Below the pieces are notes generated by a model. That model had not been told where the DNA came from, did not search any database, and saw only the letters and a program-made list of their open reading frames with translations. Positions 52,201 through 63,016 of a DNA stretch of 64,000 nucleotides are shown piece after piece. Position 1 is the stretch's first letter. Every line of letters starts with the position of its first letter. Origin of the DNA: Tetrahymena thermophila SB210 (Eukaryota > Ciliophora > Oligohymenophorea > Hymenostomatida > Tetrahymenidae); assembly GCF_000189635.1 (NCBI RefSeq), contig NW_002476149.1:62001-126000 (forward strand). Reading direction: 5' to 3'. The position numbers and the translations under genes were made by a program.

Positions 52201-54376
52201 TTGAATTAGCTTTTGAAGTTAGAATTGTACATATCAAAATTATACTTAATATTCATCTCTCCTTTTTCAAAATTAAAACTATAATCTATTGTATCGTTTA
52301 AACATAATAACTTGAATTTAGCAGATTCGTCATGTGTAGTGCTTTCGCCTTAGCAGCAGCATCCGTATATAGGTTTATCAATAGGCAAATTAAATATTTC
52401 TTCCATCTTATTCTCATCTGAAATTACTTCAAAAAACTCTTTTATTTTATTGCAACTTTATTTGTGGTAAATTGGATTTTTAACACTGCCTTGCTTACTA
52501 GGATTATAACAATCACAAGCATATTCTTCATGTAATTTATGAGCCTCTTAATAGCCATGATCCATAGCATATTATAACCTAAAAATTTAAACAAAAGATT
52601 AAAAACATATTTTTACATTTAAAATATTTTTTTTTATTTAGTTGAGATATGTGGCCAAATTAATTACCATTCACATTTATCTGTATGTTGATGGGCACAA
52701 CAACACGTGTAGCAAGCCTAATGATGTTTTGCTACAAGGGCATCTTTAGCACAATTAAATGCCTACCTGATTGTATATCTTTTCATCAATCCCATGTAAA
52801 AAGAATTTGAAAAAATTTAAGCAGCCTTATCTTGTATCTTGAGATTTGATTAAACAGCTACTACGAAAGGTATTCCAGAATTTAAAAACATCAATCCCAC
52901 CTCTTCTGAGTGACAAGCATTTACAAATGTTAATTTAGGTTTCTCCTTTTTATTTTATAACAAAGTTTTAAACTATTCAGTGGTAACACATTTAAGCTCA
53001 CAATTTTTCTCTTCAAACTACAAATAATACTTTTAATATTCCTTATGAAAATCTCCATGGCAAGAGATATGAATAATTTAAGAATTAATAATTTCTTCTT
53101 CAAGATTATCTAAATTAGCAACTCTGATATTAATTTCACCATTATTTTTACACTTTTAAAAATAACGAGTCAGCTATAATATTTCTTGCTCATATTCAAC
53201 AGGTTCACCAGCAGGGTAAATAAATTTATTTTTCCTTACAACTAGAGGCTCGCTATACATAATTGACATACGAATTTGACTAGAGTTGCTGAAACTACTC
53301 ATTCCTTGCATCATTTAAAAATTTGTTGATGGAGGTTTCATAATAGGTGTTGTAGGAGGAAGTAAAGTATTAATATTTGCACTGTTAGCCGACTTAAATT
53401 TCACATGGGATGACATAGGGGATTTAGTTGTTGATTTATCTGTATCTACAATGCTATCTGATTTAGGTTCCCTCATAGTAAACATACTTCTTAAATCACT
53501 ATTAGATTTTGTATTATTGCCAACAGAAGCAGTTGGTGTCTCCTCTTGCCTATTTATATTGCTACTCATTTGAAATATATCCTCTGATGGACTAACTAAA
53601 TCTCCAAAAAAATTAACTTCCTCTGACTTTTAGCTTTCTTCTTACTTATTGTCCAAGGGAAATAAAATAATAGGTTTTTCAGAAGGGGTATCTTCTATCA
53701 TATTTCCGAATATATTAACTTTATTTGTAGATTTATTTGTTTAAGTTCCATTTCCAGTATTAAATCTAACGCTCTTACCCTAGTCCATAAAATTTTGTAA
53801 TTATTTGTTCAGTTAAAGTAAACTATTTTGCAAGTCATTTAGCTCATTTTAAAATGATGAAATTATCTAAAAATTGTATTATTTTTATTCTTCAGAATCA
53901 AAAAAAAACTGACTCATCATATTCCTAATTTAAAGTAATTCCTAATAAACAATCCCATTGAATGCTTGCTAATCAAAATTTTAGTTGTAGTTAGGATCTT
54001 GCAGTTATTCTTAATACTATTGCTATTCTAATTACTAATTTTATAGTTATAATAGCTATTACTAATTATCAAATTAATACTATTAAATTTTTTATATTAG
54101 AAGACGAACACCATTATCATAGCAGTAGCAACTATCTTCTTCGAATAGGTCTTCTACTTAAACATAAAAATGCTCTATATCCTCCCACTACTCGCTTTCG
54201 CTATTATAAACTTTAATGACATTTTTATCAAACTCAATCTCTTCATTGAGCAATATTTAAATAATAGTTTCTACATCTAAATCTTGGATATCTTTTTCTT
54301 CAATATAATTATTTAAAGGTATTTAATACATATCTTATTCATCATTATACTAGTAATAAATAGACAATTCTTTCAT
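49202..54376 (-). CDS. CHAT-STAND (NLR-like) protein with altered P-loop
   Basis: About 1600 residues, from ATG 54376 to TGA 49202-49204. It is a paralogue of module 1 of the giant gene and shares its order. N-terminal domain (MKELSIYYQYNDEQDMYQIP), a very Gln-rich coil, Ser/Thr/Pro linker; CHAT domain (52740-53275) with HISCHGDF and FVNACHSEEVG both intact; Cys/His cluster CYTCCCAHQHTDKC ... YGCCCQGESTTHDES; NTPase; winged helix LLVISLFPHGVSVEDLKYL (51270-51335); helical C-terminal part ending TFEKAYDQLKMQDPKDYK. Walker A reads YGERGSGLTSISKK: Leu (TTA, 52030-52032) replaces the lysine that binds ATP phosphate. Walker B TLMILDNCDDLI is kept. ATP hydrolysis is therefore doubtful while the protease centre looks sound. 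Short introns occur at the P-loop and near 50580, 50160, 49380, 52600 and 52140. Confidence 0.85.
52016..52080 (-). other. substituted Walker A motif
   Basis: The translation is FVVVYGERGSGLTSISKKVA. The paralogue reads HGDLGTGKTAVAKKVA at the same place, so only the critical Lys differs in class (TTA, Leu). Upstream and downstream frames are intact, arguing against decay of the whole gene. Confidence 0.85.
52740..53275 (-). other. CHAT protease domain (intact)
   Basis: Begins SIMYSEPLVVRKNK. His in IIHISCHGDFHKEY (codon 53057-53059), Cys in LTFVNACHSEEVGLM (codon 52913-52915), then FVVAVQSNLKIQDKAAQIF and SFYMGLMKRYTIRQAFNCAK. All family hallmarks are present in order. Confidence 0.84.
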
Positions 54377-55584
54377 TTATTTATCTTTGCTATATTTGAT
54401 GCTATGATGTATTTTGAATAATAATAACTAAGGTTTTTCTTGCTTTATATATGTTTTATGTACAAAAGATAGTTAATGAATATTTTAATATTATTTAATT
54501 TATAATTTATCTTATTTGTTGATCTCTCTTTGATGTTAAGTTATTTTTGAATATGTTTTTATTTTGTTAATTTATTTAATAACTAATTTATTTGTTTAAT
54601 TGTTTTGAGTGACCAAAATCAATCCTCAAAAACTTTATTCTTTATATTTTTTTATTTATTTTTTTTATATGAATTAAATTAATTAATTCACTTCTCTTTT
54701 GTTAGTACTTTTTTTAAATAAACTTTATATCTTTCTAAATTAATTTGACTTATCTTTATTTACAATTTATTTTTCTAGTATAAAAATCTATTTTATAACA
54801 TGTAACAAAAATACTTGATGTAATCATTCACACAAAAATGAAATATTTTTAAAAATTATTGAATTTTATTATTGTTATATTAATCAATAAGCAATCTTTT
54901 GAGAAAAAATTATGTAAAATGTCATTTATTATTCATGGCAATTATATAAACTAAAAATTTTTTATAAATCTTTGTTTCAATCCCACTACAAACAAAAAAA
55001 ATAGCATATTAAAAAAACTTTGAATTTATAGATACTTATGACTAAATTTATTAAATATAAATATTTAAGATCTTCTTAACTATATTTAAGAGTTATCATA
55101 TAGTTATTAAATATTATGGAAAGCCTATTAAAAATAAAATAATAAAAAAATGTTTTAACTTTTTGATAAACGAAGTTGGAGTATTTTAATTTTTATATAA
55201 AGATTATATACATAATACTCTATTTATTATATTTTTTTTTGAATTAATTAGGTCATCATGCATACATTACGCCTTTAATTAATTAATTAATTTATTTATC
55301 AGTTAATAAGGTTTTAGACCTTAATTAATTTTCTATCAATTAACAAATAAATCAAATTACAATTAATGTTAGACCTTTTTGCTTATTTATGGTTAAATAC
55401 CTTTAATTTAATTTGATAATTTAATTAGATCTAATCTTGCTCTAGTTGATTATACTTTTCTTAAAATATCAAAATCTAAATAAATACCTCAATTTAAAGA
55501 CTTCAGCTATAACTACAAACCATAATTAAAAATTATATTTTTAGATTATATTTATTATTCATTGGATAAAATTAAATTCTTAAG
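54377..55584. other. 1.2-kb intergenic region
   Basis: Promoter side of the CHAT-STAND gene and 3' side of the next minus-strand gene. Long AT tracts, TTAA-rich microrepeats near 55275-55300 and two similar 'gttagacctt/gttttagacctt' segments near 55310 and 55365. No coding frame seen. Confidence 0.5.
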
Positions 55585-58500
55585 TCAAATATTTTTTTTA
55601 ACATTTTTTACATTATTTTTTGAGGAATTTCTGAGTGTGTTAGAAGAATTAGGCTAACCTAAACACACTTACGATCCATTATTACTATTTAAGTTACTTT
55701 GTATGTTTACATTAATTTGCTGCTAAGGGTTATTGTTTCCCATTTAATTAAATTTTTAGTTTAATAGCTCCATTTATTAATATATTTATGTGTATTTTTA
55801 ACTCAATTAAGGCTAAAATATACTTCCATAAGAAGGTGAATTAAGCAAATTTCTATTATTTTATGAAGTACATTAATTTGAACTCATAAAGTTACTCTAA
55901 TATATTTAACTTGTGTTTCTGCTATTTAGCTCAGATGGCACCTATCCAGAAAGGAGAGGAGTGATTTTTCCTCTTGATAAACTTCTTTGGTTTGGACTTA
56001 AAGGGTTTGATTTATTGCTTAATGTATTGTAACCTCTTGGCATACTTTTATTTTCTATAGAAACCTTATTATTAAGGATTGATATTACAGAAGCAATATT
56101 CCTTGCTACTTAATGATTGATATTTTAATTTATTACTGCAGAGTGAATTTAATCATGATGGTCCCTAGGAGTTGGCTACAGAGAGCTACTTAACCTAGCA
56201 TTCGAGTTATCTATTTTATAAAAAAATAAAGTTTTAATAGGTATAATTCAGTCTTAAAATTAATTCTTGTTCTTAAACTTAACAATATCAATTATGGAAA
56301 TAAATTTTACTTAAGCTGTTTCCTGAGGTTGGTATTCTCATTTCCTTCAGTGGATTTGAAGGAGATACTGTACGCGAATTAGCAGCACTGGTAGCATAGT
56401 CTTTTATTTCTCTGTGTGATCCATTATCTTCAGGGAGTATAGCTTAGGATGATACCTTCGATAGATTTAAATCTTTTATTAATGGTATAGTGTAATGCAT
56501 CTATTTTTTCATTGAATTCTTATTGAACTCAATGCTTTATTTATTTGTATTGGATGTAGATGCAGTATTAATCAAAGTTTAAGATTAAATCTATTACTAA
56601 GTAGATTATAAAGAGACAGTTATTTAATCATTTGTATTTTAATTTTACTCTTACTTATTAGAATTTGAATCTAGCAATTTACTTAGCTTATTTATTTCAT
56701 TTTTAAGCTTAACTTAATCTTTAAGAATTTAAGATGATAAAGGAGATTACGAAATATTTGAACTGTTTGTTACCTTAGAAGCTGAGTCCTTTTAAATTTT
56801 ATCTATTTTTACAGAAATTGGCTGCTCATTATTATATTAATAGTATTTAGTTGACTCAAGGTGAATGCTAATACTTTTTCTCTCTTTATTTCCAGGGTTT
56901 ATTTATACTTTTTTAAGTTCCTGCTTTGTTGTTTCTTAACTTGAATTAGCACTTCTTCTATTACTCTCATATTTGTTGTCATTTACTTTATTCCCATCAA
57001 GTTGAGATACTTAAACTCTTTAAGAGCTTCCTTTTGGAGATAATTTTAAATTTAAATTTATAACAGCACTTTTCTTTGATTAAGTTGTTTAGGATTAATT
57101 TGTTGCTGAAGAATAAACATAATCAGTCAGCTATAAATTTTAAAATCTTTCTTTCTTAGTTAACTAACTTTTTAAACCAATGCTTTACTAGCCCTTGGGA
57201 GATAAAGATTTATTTTTAGAAAGAAAGTTATTATTATTTTGGTTTAAAAGAAAATCTGTTTTACTATTGCTTTCTAGCTTTTTTTAATCATTGTTATTTA
57301 CTAAATTTCCAAATTTACTTTAACCCTCAATTTTATCTATCTTATTTAAATTATCTATCTTACTTAAAGTATCATAATTAATTAAATTATCTAATTTACT
57401 TACATTTTATTGACTAATTTAACTTTCTTTTTTTTAAAAATTATCGATATAGTTTAGATTTTCTTACTTTTTTTGTTAATCTGGCTTCTAAAATATATCT
57501 ATCTTATTTAAGCTTTCTGTTTTAATTAAATTATCTGTTTTTTATTGATTTTCTAATTTATTTAGGTTATCTATTGGCAAATTAGACGAGCCTTTGCTAC
57601 TATATAAATTAATTTACACATTTTTAAGATGGTTGGTTTAAAGATTTGCTATATTTGTAGCTGAATTAGTGTGGGAATTGTTATTTTAAATCAATTTGGA
57701 ATTATTTCCATTTAAATTTTATTTAGAAGAAGAAGATACCTCTTTGTTACCAGAACCTCCTGAGTAATCTCTAATGTATGAAATGTAATTTTTATTTTTA
57801 TTGCTTGAAGCTTATGCTTCGAAGTTGTTAATTTGTTCTACTAATTTACTTTTAGGAGACTTTTACATTAATTGGTTATTATTTTAATTAGTTTAAATTA
57901 AATTTGGTTTTTTTTTTTGTTAGCAATTTGTTTTCTCCTTTTATATCTACTTTGTTTCTTTTGAAGCTTATGTGTTTTAAGTATTAAAATTTTCGCCTTT
58001 TGTTAATGTCACTTCATCTTTTTATTGGTCTTAAGGCTGGTTTATGTTGTAATTAGATCCTTATTAGATACTTCTTGATTGGAGTAAGCTCCTAGACATA
58101 TCAAATGCTTGATTACTACTGTTAATGTAGCTATAAACTCCTGAATTAGGTTAGAATCCTAATTTTGTAGAAGCAGAGCTCAAATTGATAGAATTTTTTT
58201 TAACTGGAGTGGATATATGATGTTAAGGATATTTTTAAAAACCTGCAATAATAGTATTTTGTGCAGGTGATTATGGGGTTACACTACCAACTGAAAAGCT
58301 TTCTTCCTTCACTTCTTTTACAAAATCTAACTATATACCAGAAGAAACTTTAGAATTTTAAAAATTCTTTCTCTACTTTTCGAAGGGCTTATTTTAGATA
58401 ACTTTACCTTCTTAGTTTGCATTAGTGACATTGGTGTTAGTTTAAGTTTGTACTTTTTATTCTGTGAAAATATCTAATTTTTATTTTTTTATTTGATAAA

Positions 58501-59368
58501 AGTAAATATGCCAAAAGAAATAGAAAGAGTACTAAATTAAAAATATGATATGATTTGAGAAGAAATTGTGCTTGTTATTGATTGCTTTCTTGATAAAAAT
58601 CTACTAAGAAAGTTGAAATTTAATATGAATGAATTACCATTAAATTAAATTTGGGATATCTTTTTGCCTTGAAAGTAAACTTTCGGATTAAAATGCTTGT
58701 TTTATAATAAGAATTATTGTTTCAAGCAGTAATTAGTGAGCAACTCGTAGTTAGCATAAATATCGTTTAACCTAATTATTTATGTTTTAAATTATAAATA
58801 AATAAATTTTGGCGATTATTAAAGGCCAATAATATATATTATCATTAACTTAATAAACATAATAACTAAAATTTTACGACACATCTTCAATTTAATCCAC
58901 TAGAAACTCTCTGAGTTATTTAAGAGTTTCATTATTTTGATCATTGTCGCAATCTTGCACTTTTATAATTTAAGTACTTGTTGTGATTGAAATATCTTAC
59001 TGACTATTTCCATTGTCCAGCATTTAATAAACATTTTACAAATCGCTTGCTCTTTATAATATATTATTATTTGAATCGTTCTCAATTCTATTTATCATAG
59101 ATTAATCTATTTAAAACAATGAAGCAGGCATACTACCTTCCATCTCTAAAGTTTATTTAGATTCGTTAAATTCAAGTTTTTATTATATTGCATCCCCATT
59201 TAATTATTATTCCTGCTAAAAATAAGATGAAGCTTAAAACGTTGGAATTTATTAACCTAAATTTATTATAATTTAATTATGTTTTCATTTTGTTAATTAT
59301 TCAAAAATCAGTAAACTGAAAAATAAATTTGATAAAGAAACATAATTACCATATTGCTAAAACTCCAT
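55585..59368 (-). CDS. Gln/Asn/Ser-rich protein with short DNLxK repeats, unknown
   Basis: About five exons. The start is taken at ATG 59368 (MEFQQYG), joined over an intron to IPTFQASSYFQQEQQLNGDA. A well-formed middle exon near 58640-58785 gives NDIYANYELLTNYCLKQQ and ends QIQFN; an intron then joins it to DIFTEQKVQ near 58470, and this exon runs openly to 56317. The last exon (about 56220-55585) ends in TGA. No family recognised. Near 57240-57600 a short unit recurs: IDNLNKLENQ, DNLIKTESLNKIDIF, LDNLINYDTLSK, IDNLNKIDKIEG. Near 56650 a coil, ILKDQVKLKNEINKLSKLLD, is the only strong helix. The rest is disordered, with phosphorylatable SP sites. Probably a cytoplasmic scaffold; the function is unknown. 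Confidence 0.75.
57240..57600 (-). repeat. coding short tandem repeat (DNLNK(I/L) units)
   Basis: At the DNA level the plus strand shows repeated 'ttatttaaattatctat' and 'ttacttaaagtatc'-like units around 57330-57400 and again at 57500-57570. In protein this is an irregular 8-14-residue unit with D-N-L at its core. It suggests slippage-driven growth inside the gene. Confidence 0.6.
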
Positions 59369-60912
59369 TTTAGAAATTTTATATACAAATTGCAGCTAAT
59401 CAGCACAGTTGCTTCAGTAATATCTAGTTTTTAAATTTTCTTGATAATATTTTAGCTTATAAATACTTCTTAAATTAGCTATATATTCGTTACTTCTTTC
59501 TTTAATTTATATTCAGATAAAGCAAATTCAATGAAAATTTATTTATTATTTTTTTTGTTTTTTACTCTATAGCTTATTAATCTGATAATCAAAAATTTAA
59601 TTATTTCTTCAAACAAGCAAGCAAACAAACAAATAAACAAAGAAAAATATAATTAATTTCTTATTTGCATATTTAGTTTCTATTGAACCTTAGAACTTAA
59701 TTTATTACTTCTTTAAGCTTTTATATATGCATTTAGCAAATTTACCATTATCTATTTAACTTAAATACTGAACTGATATTGAAAATAAAAGAAAATACCA
59801 TACCTCTTAGCTCCTTTCAGTTTATATATTTTATTTATGATTTAATAGCAGCCTTTCAAAAAAATATTCTAAGTTTAGCCAGTTAATATCTTTGTAATAT
59901 CTATTTTTGTAAAATTCCTCTAAATAACCTTATTTAATTATTTAATTATTTTTATCATATTTACTCGTGTGATTAATATTACTTATTACTTATTACTTAT
60001 TACATTTACATTTTAAATTACCATTCAAAGCTAATTGATTAGAACAAATTTAAAGATTTTATCATTAATAAATAAATTTAAAATCTAAATATTTTTTCAT
60101 TTTAATATTAATTTTTTTTGTGCTATCCATCCTAATATTAAATTTACAAATTATTTAGATATTTTTTAAAAAAATTTAATAAAAATAAAAAAAAGACTAT
60201 TTATAGAATAAATATCTTCAAAAAAGTTAATAAATAGTACATTTTATTTAATTTATGACAGACTAGATAGATTTTACTATTTTATATTTTTTATATTTGC
60301 AAAAACCATTTTAATAATAATTTTAAGTATTTTTTCACCATATAAACCTAATTTTTATATTCAAATTACAATTCTATTATATTTTTTTAGCTATTTTTAT
60401 AAAAAATTTAAATAAAATATAAAGATCAAGGTAAATATTGTTAAAAAACTAAAAAATAATATTTTTAGTTTAATTTATAAAAGGCTGGATATATTTTGTT
60501 GTTATAAATTATTTATATTTGTACTTAAAAACTTACAAAAAAATAAATTCTTTTTTTTTTTATTAATTTTGTAAGATATTATTTTCAACGATTACAATTT
60601 ATAAATTACAATTTACACATTTTAATATATTTTTTGAGAATATTTATCAAAGTTAACAAATCATATTTTTTTTACTTATTTGGTATTAATTGTTATGAGG
60701 AAATCAATAAATTTATTATGAATATATAAATATACATATAAAAGACAATTAATAATATATTTTATTTTAAAATTAAAATATTTAAATAAATAAATTTTTT
60801 ATTTGATAAAGGATGAAGAAGAAGTGATAATTTTATAATTAATAGATTTTGTTTTATTTTATAATTTATTAAATTTCTTTTCAAGGAAAATATTTTTTTA
60901 TTTATAAATTAA
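59369..60912. other. 1.5-kb intergenic region
   Basis: Upstream of the Gln/Asn-rich gene and downstream of the RING-CH gene. The first 200 bases hold a possible extra 5' exon (see findings on the TGA at 59414-59416). The rest is AT-rich; an AACA/AAGC repeat lies at 59613-59637 and TTACTTATTACTTATTAC at about 59980-60005. No RNA gene seen. Confidence 0.5.
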
Positions 60913-63016
60913 TCAATAATTGTCAGCTAGGTTGAAATTAGATTATCTTTAATTATTATTGTTATTATTAAATTGGTAAACGACCATATCTTAAGAATTG
61001 TTAAAATATTCAAAACTTTCATCATCAATATTAACATTATATCTATTATTATCAACTCTGACTATTTCATTGTTTTATACTTGTCTTGCGCTTACGTTCT
61101 AAGACATAGCTTCATCATTTTCCACATTTACACGATTACTTTACAGGGCATTTTAATCTTATACAAGTATTAAGTTTTATTGGTTTTATCTTGCTGCAAG
61201 ATCACTATTCCTTAAGTTAAATAATTAGCTTTAGTCTTAAGTTGAAGGTTCTCTTCTCATAGAATTATTTCTATTAGGATTTACTTATCTTCTAACATGA
61301 TATCTTTGCTAATTAACAGGTACACTGTCTCTCAAGTTAGTATTAAAAACTTAGCCGTTATAATAAAATCTTAAATTTCTATCATCGTTAGGAGGATAGC
61401 CTGGTTGCTAATTTGAATTTTAATTATTTAATTATTATTTTTAGTTATTATTTTAACTTTGATTATTATTTTATACTTTGTTTAAAATAGGATCATATTT
61501 AAATATTAACCATCTACTAATACTTCTTCTAAAGAAAGCTTAACGAGCACTAACAATGCATACAATTAGAGATAGTAAGATAAGTAGTGAACAAACTATA
61601 ATCAGAGCATATTGATAAGATTACACATTAGAGCTACTACTGCTAGATTACTAAACATTTCCTTAGTTGTTTTGATTAGAATTGCTATTGTTCTAATTGT
61701 TAGAGTTACTACTTGAACCACTACTGCTATTGCTATTTTTTTAAAATATAATTTTATTTTACAAAACGCTCTCATAAATTAATAAAATATTAAAAATCTA
61801 ATTTCAACAAGTTTATAAATAAAAGGGAGTAAGTAAATAAATAAATAAAGCATCAATCAAATTTTTTTTATTGATACATTTTTAAATAAATAATAATTTT
61901 TGTTAGAAATGTTTACTTGATTACTAAAAAGAATAGCATACAGACAATATAAGCGACTATGCAAAGCATTGAACAAAGACAAGTAATAAAATTTTTCTTG
62001 CCATTTTTAGTACAAACATTATTCTTATAAAATTTATGTTGTGTTTCGAATTTCATGTTGTACTTGTACTTGCATATTTCACATTCGGCTTTTAGAAAAT
62101 CTCTGGGATTATTGCTAGTTTATAAATGAACATATCTCGAAATAATCCATTCTTTTAAGCATTCTTCATGAATCCATTTACAAGTTCCTGTGCATTAGCA
62201 AGGGGTGAAGATTTTTCCTTACTTCTCGGAATCACCCTCTTCTAGACATATCTTACATGAAAGCACATTATTTGTCTCTTTTAAAACACTATTTTAGTCA
62301 TCTTATTATCTTAGTTGCTCTTTATTATTGTCTTACACATTTATTTAACTTTTATTTTTAATCCCCGAATTAAGCTTGTTTTGTTCATCTTATTCAATTT
62401 TTAATTTTAGTTTCTCAATATTTTCTGGATTTTTTACCTCCAATATAAGCATTTTGTTATCTTGGGCAGAATAAACCTGCAAATCCTTACTTTTTTTTGA
62501 ATGAAACGATTACATCGAACAATTCATTTATTCTACAATCTACTATTAACTTTATCTAACTTGTATAATTTAAGAACCATACAGTACTCTAGCTTTATTT
62601 GGAGAAGCATCTTAATTATTATAGTTTTAGTTGGTTTAATATTCTTTCTTACTATATACAGAGTTGCATATACTGCTTAGCTCATTAGCAGCTTCTTCTT
62701 TAATGTGCAAATTATCTTGTTGTATTTTTTTTTCTTTACTAGCATTAAGGTTTCTATCTTGACTTGAATGTTTATTCTTCGTGCTTTGAACTTAAATTTT
62801 ATTACTTTAACTATTTGATAATAGTGATGACTATTGATATGCTTGATCTCCTGGCAAGTTAAACCTATTTTTACGCTCTAACCTATTACTTTAAGAAGAA
62901 TTAATACTTCTTGTAGCTGTTTGATTGTTTGAGGTATTAATATTAATCACATTTGTATTTAATTAAGTCTCATTTGCTATTTCATTTGGAATCATTTAGC
63001 TTGCCTCTTTATTCAT
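60913..63016 (-). CDS. MARCH-type RING-CH E3 ubiquitin ligase, two TM segments
   Basis: Start ATG 63016 (MNKEASQMIPNEIANET). About 250 disordered Asn/Gln/Ser-rich residues precede the RING-CH (C4HC3) domain, residues about 254-311: CKICLEEGD, FTPCQCTGTCKWIHEECLKE (His at the fifth ligand), then ECEICKYKY. TM1 follows (CLCSMLCIVAYIVCMLFFL). An intron at 61798-61924 and a very small exon (61763-61797) lead to a Ser/Asn-rich loop (NSNSSSGSSSN), TM2 (YALIIVCSLLILLSLIVCIV) and a cytosolic tail ending NFNLADNY at TGA 60913-60915. RING-CH followed by two TMs is the standard topology of MARCH ligases, which ubiquitinate membrane proteins at the ER, endosome or surface. The join between TM1 and TM2 rests on splice reading; without it the frame would stop at 61853. 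Confidence 0.83.
62084..62257 (-). other. RING-CH domain
   Basis: Ligands in order: CxxC (CKIC), a Cys-x-Cys pair (CQC), Cys in TCKW, His in WIHEE, Cys in ECLKEW, and a last CxxC (CEIC). The C4HC3 order with Cys before His and Trp after ECL is that of MARCH/Doa10 variants and not a classical C3HC4 RING. Confidence 0.85.

Noticed and set aside
61853-63016. RING-CH gene ending at the TGA at 61853 with one TM
   Set aside because: The reading past TM1 is AT-rich and non-coding in character, and a GT..AG reading joins TM1 to a Ser/Asn loop and TM2, matching the two-TM plan of MARCH ligases.
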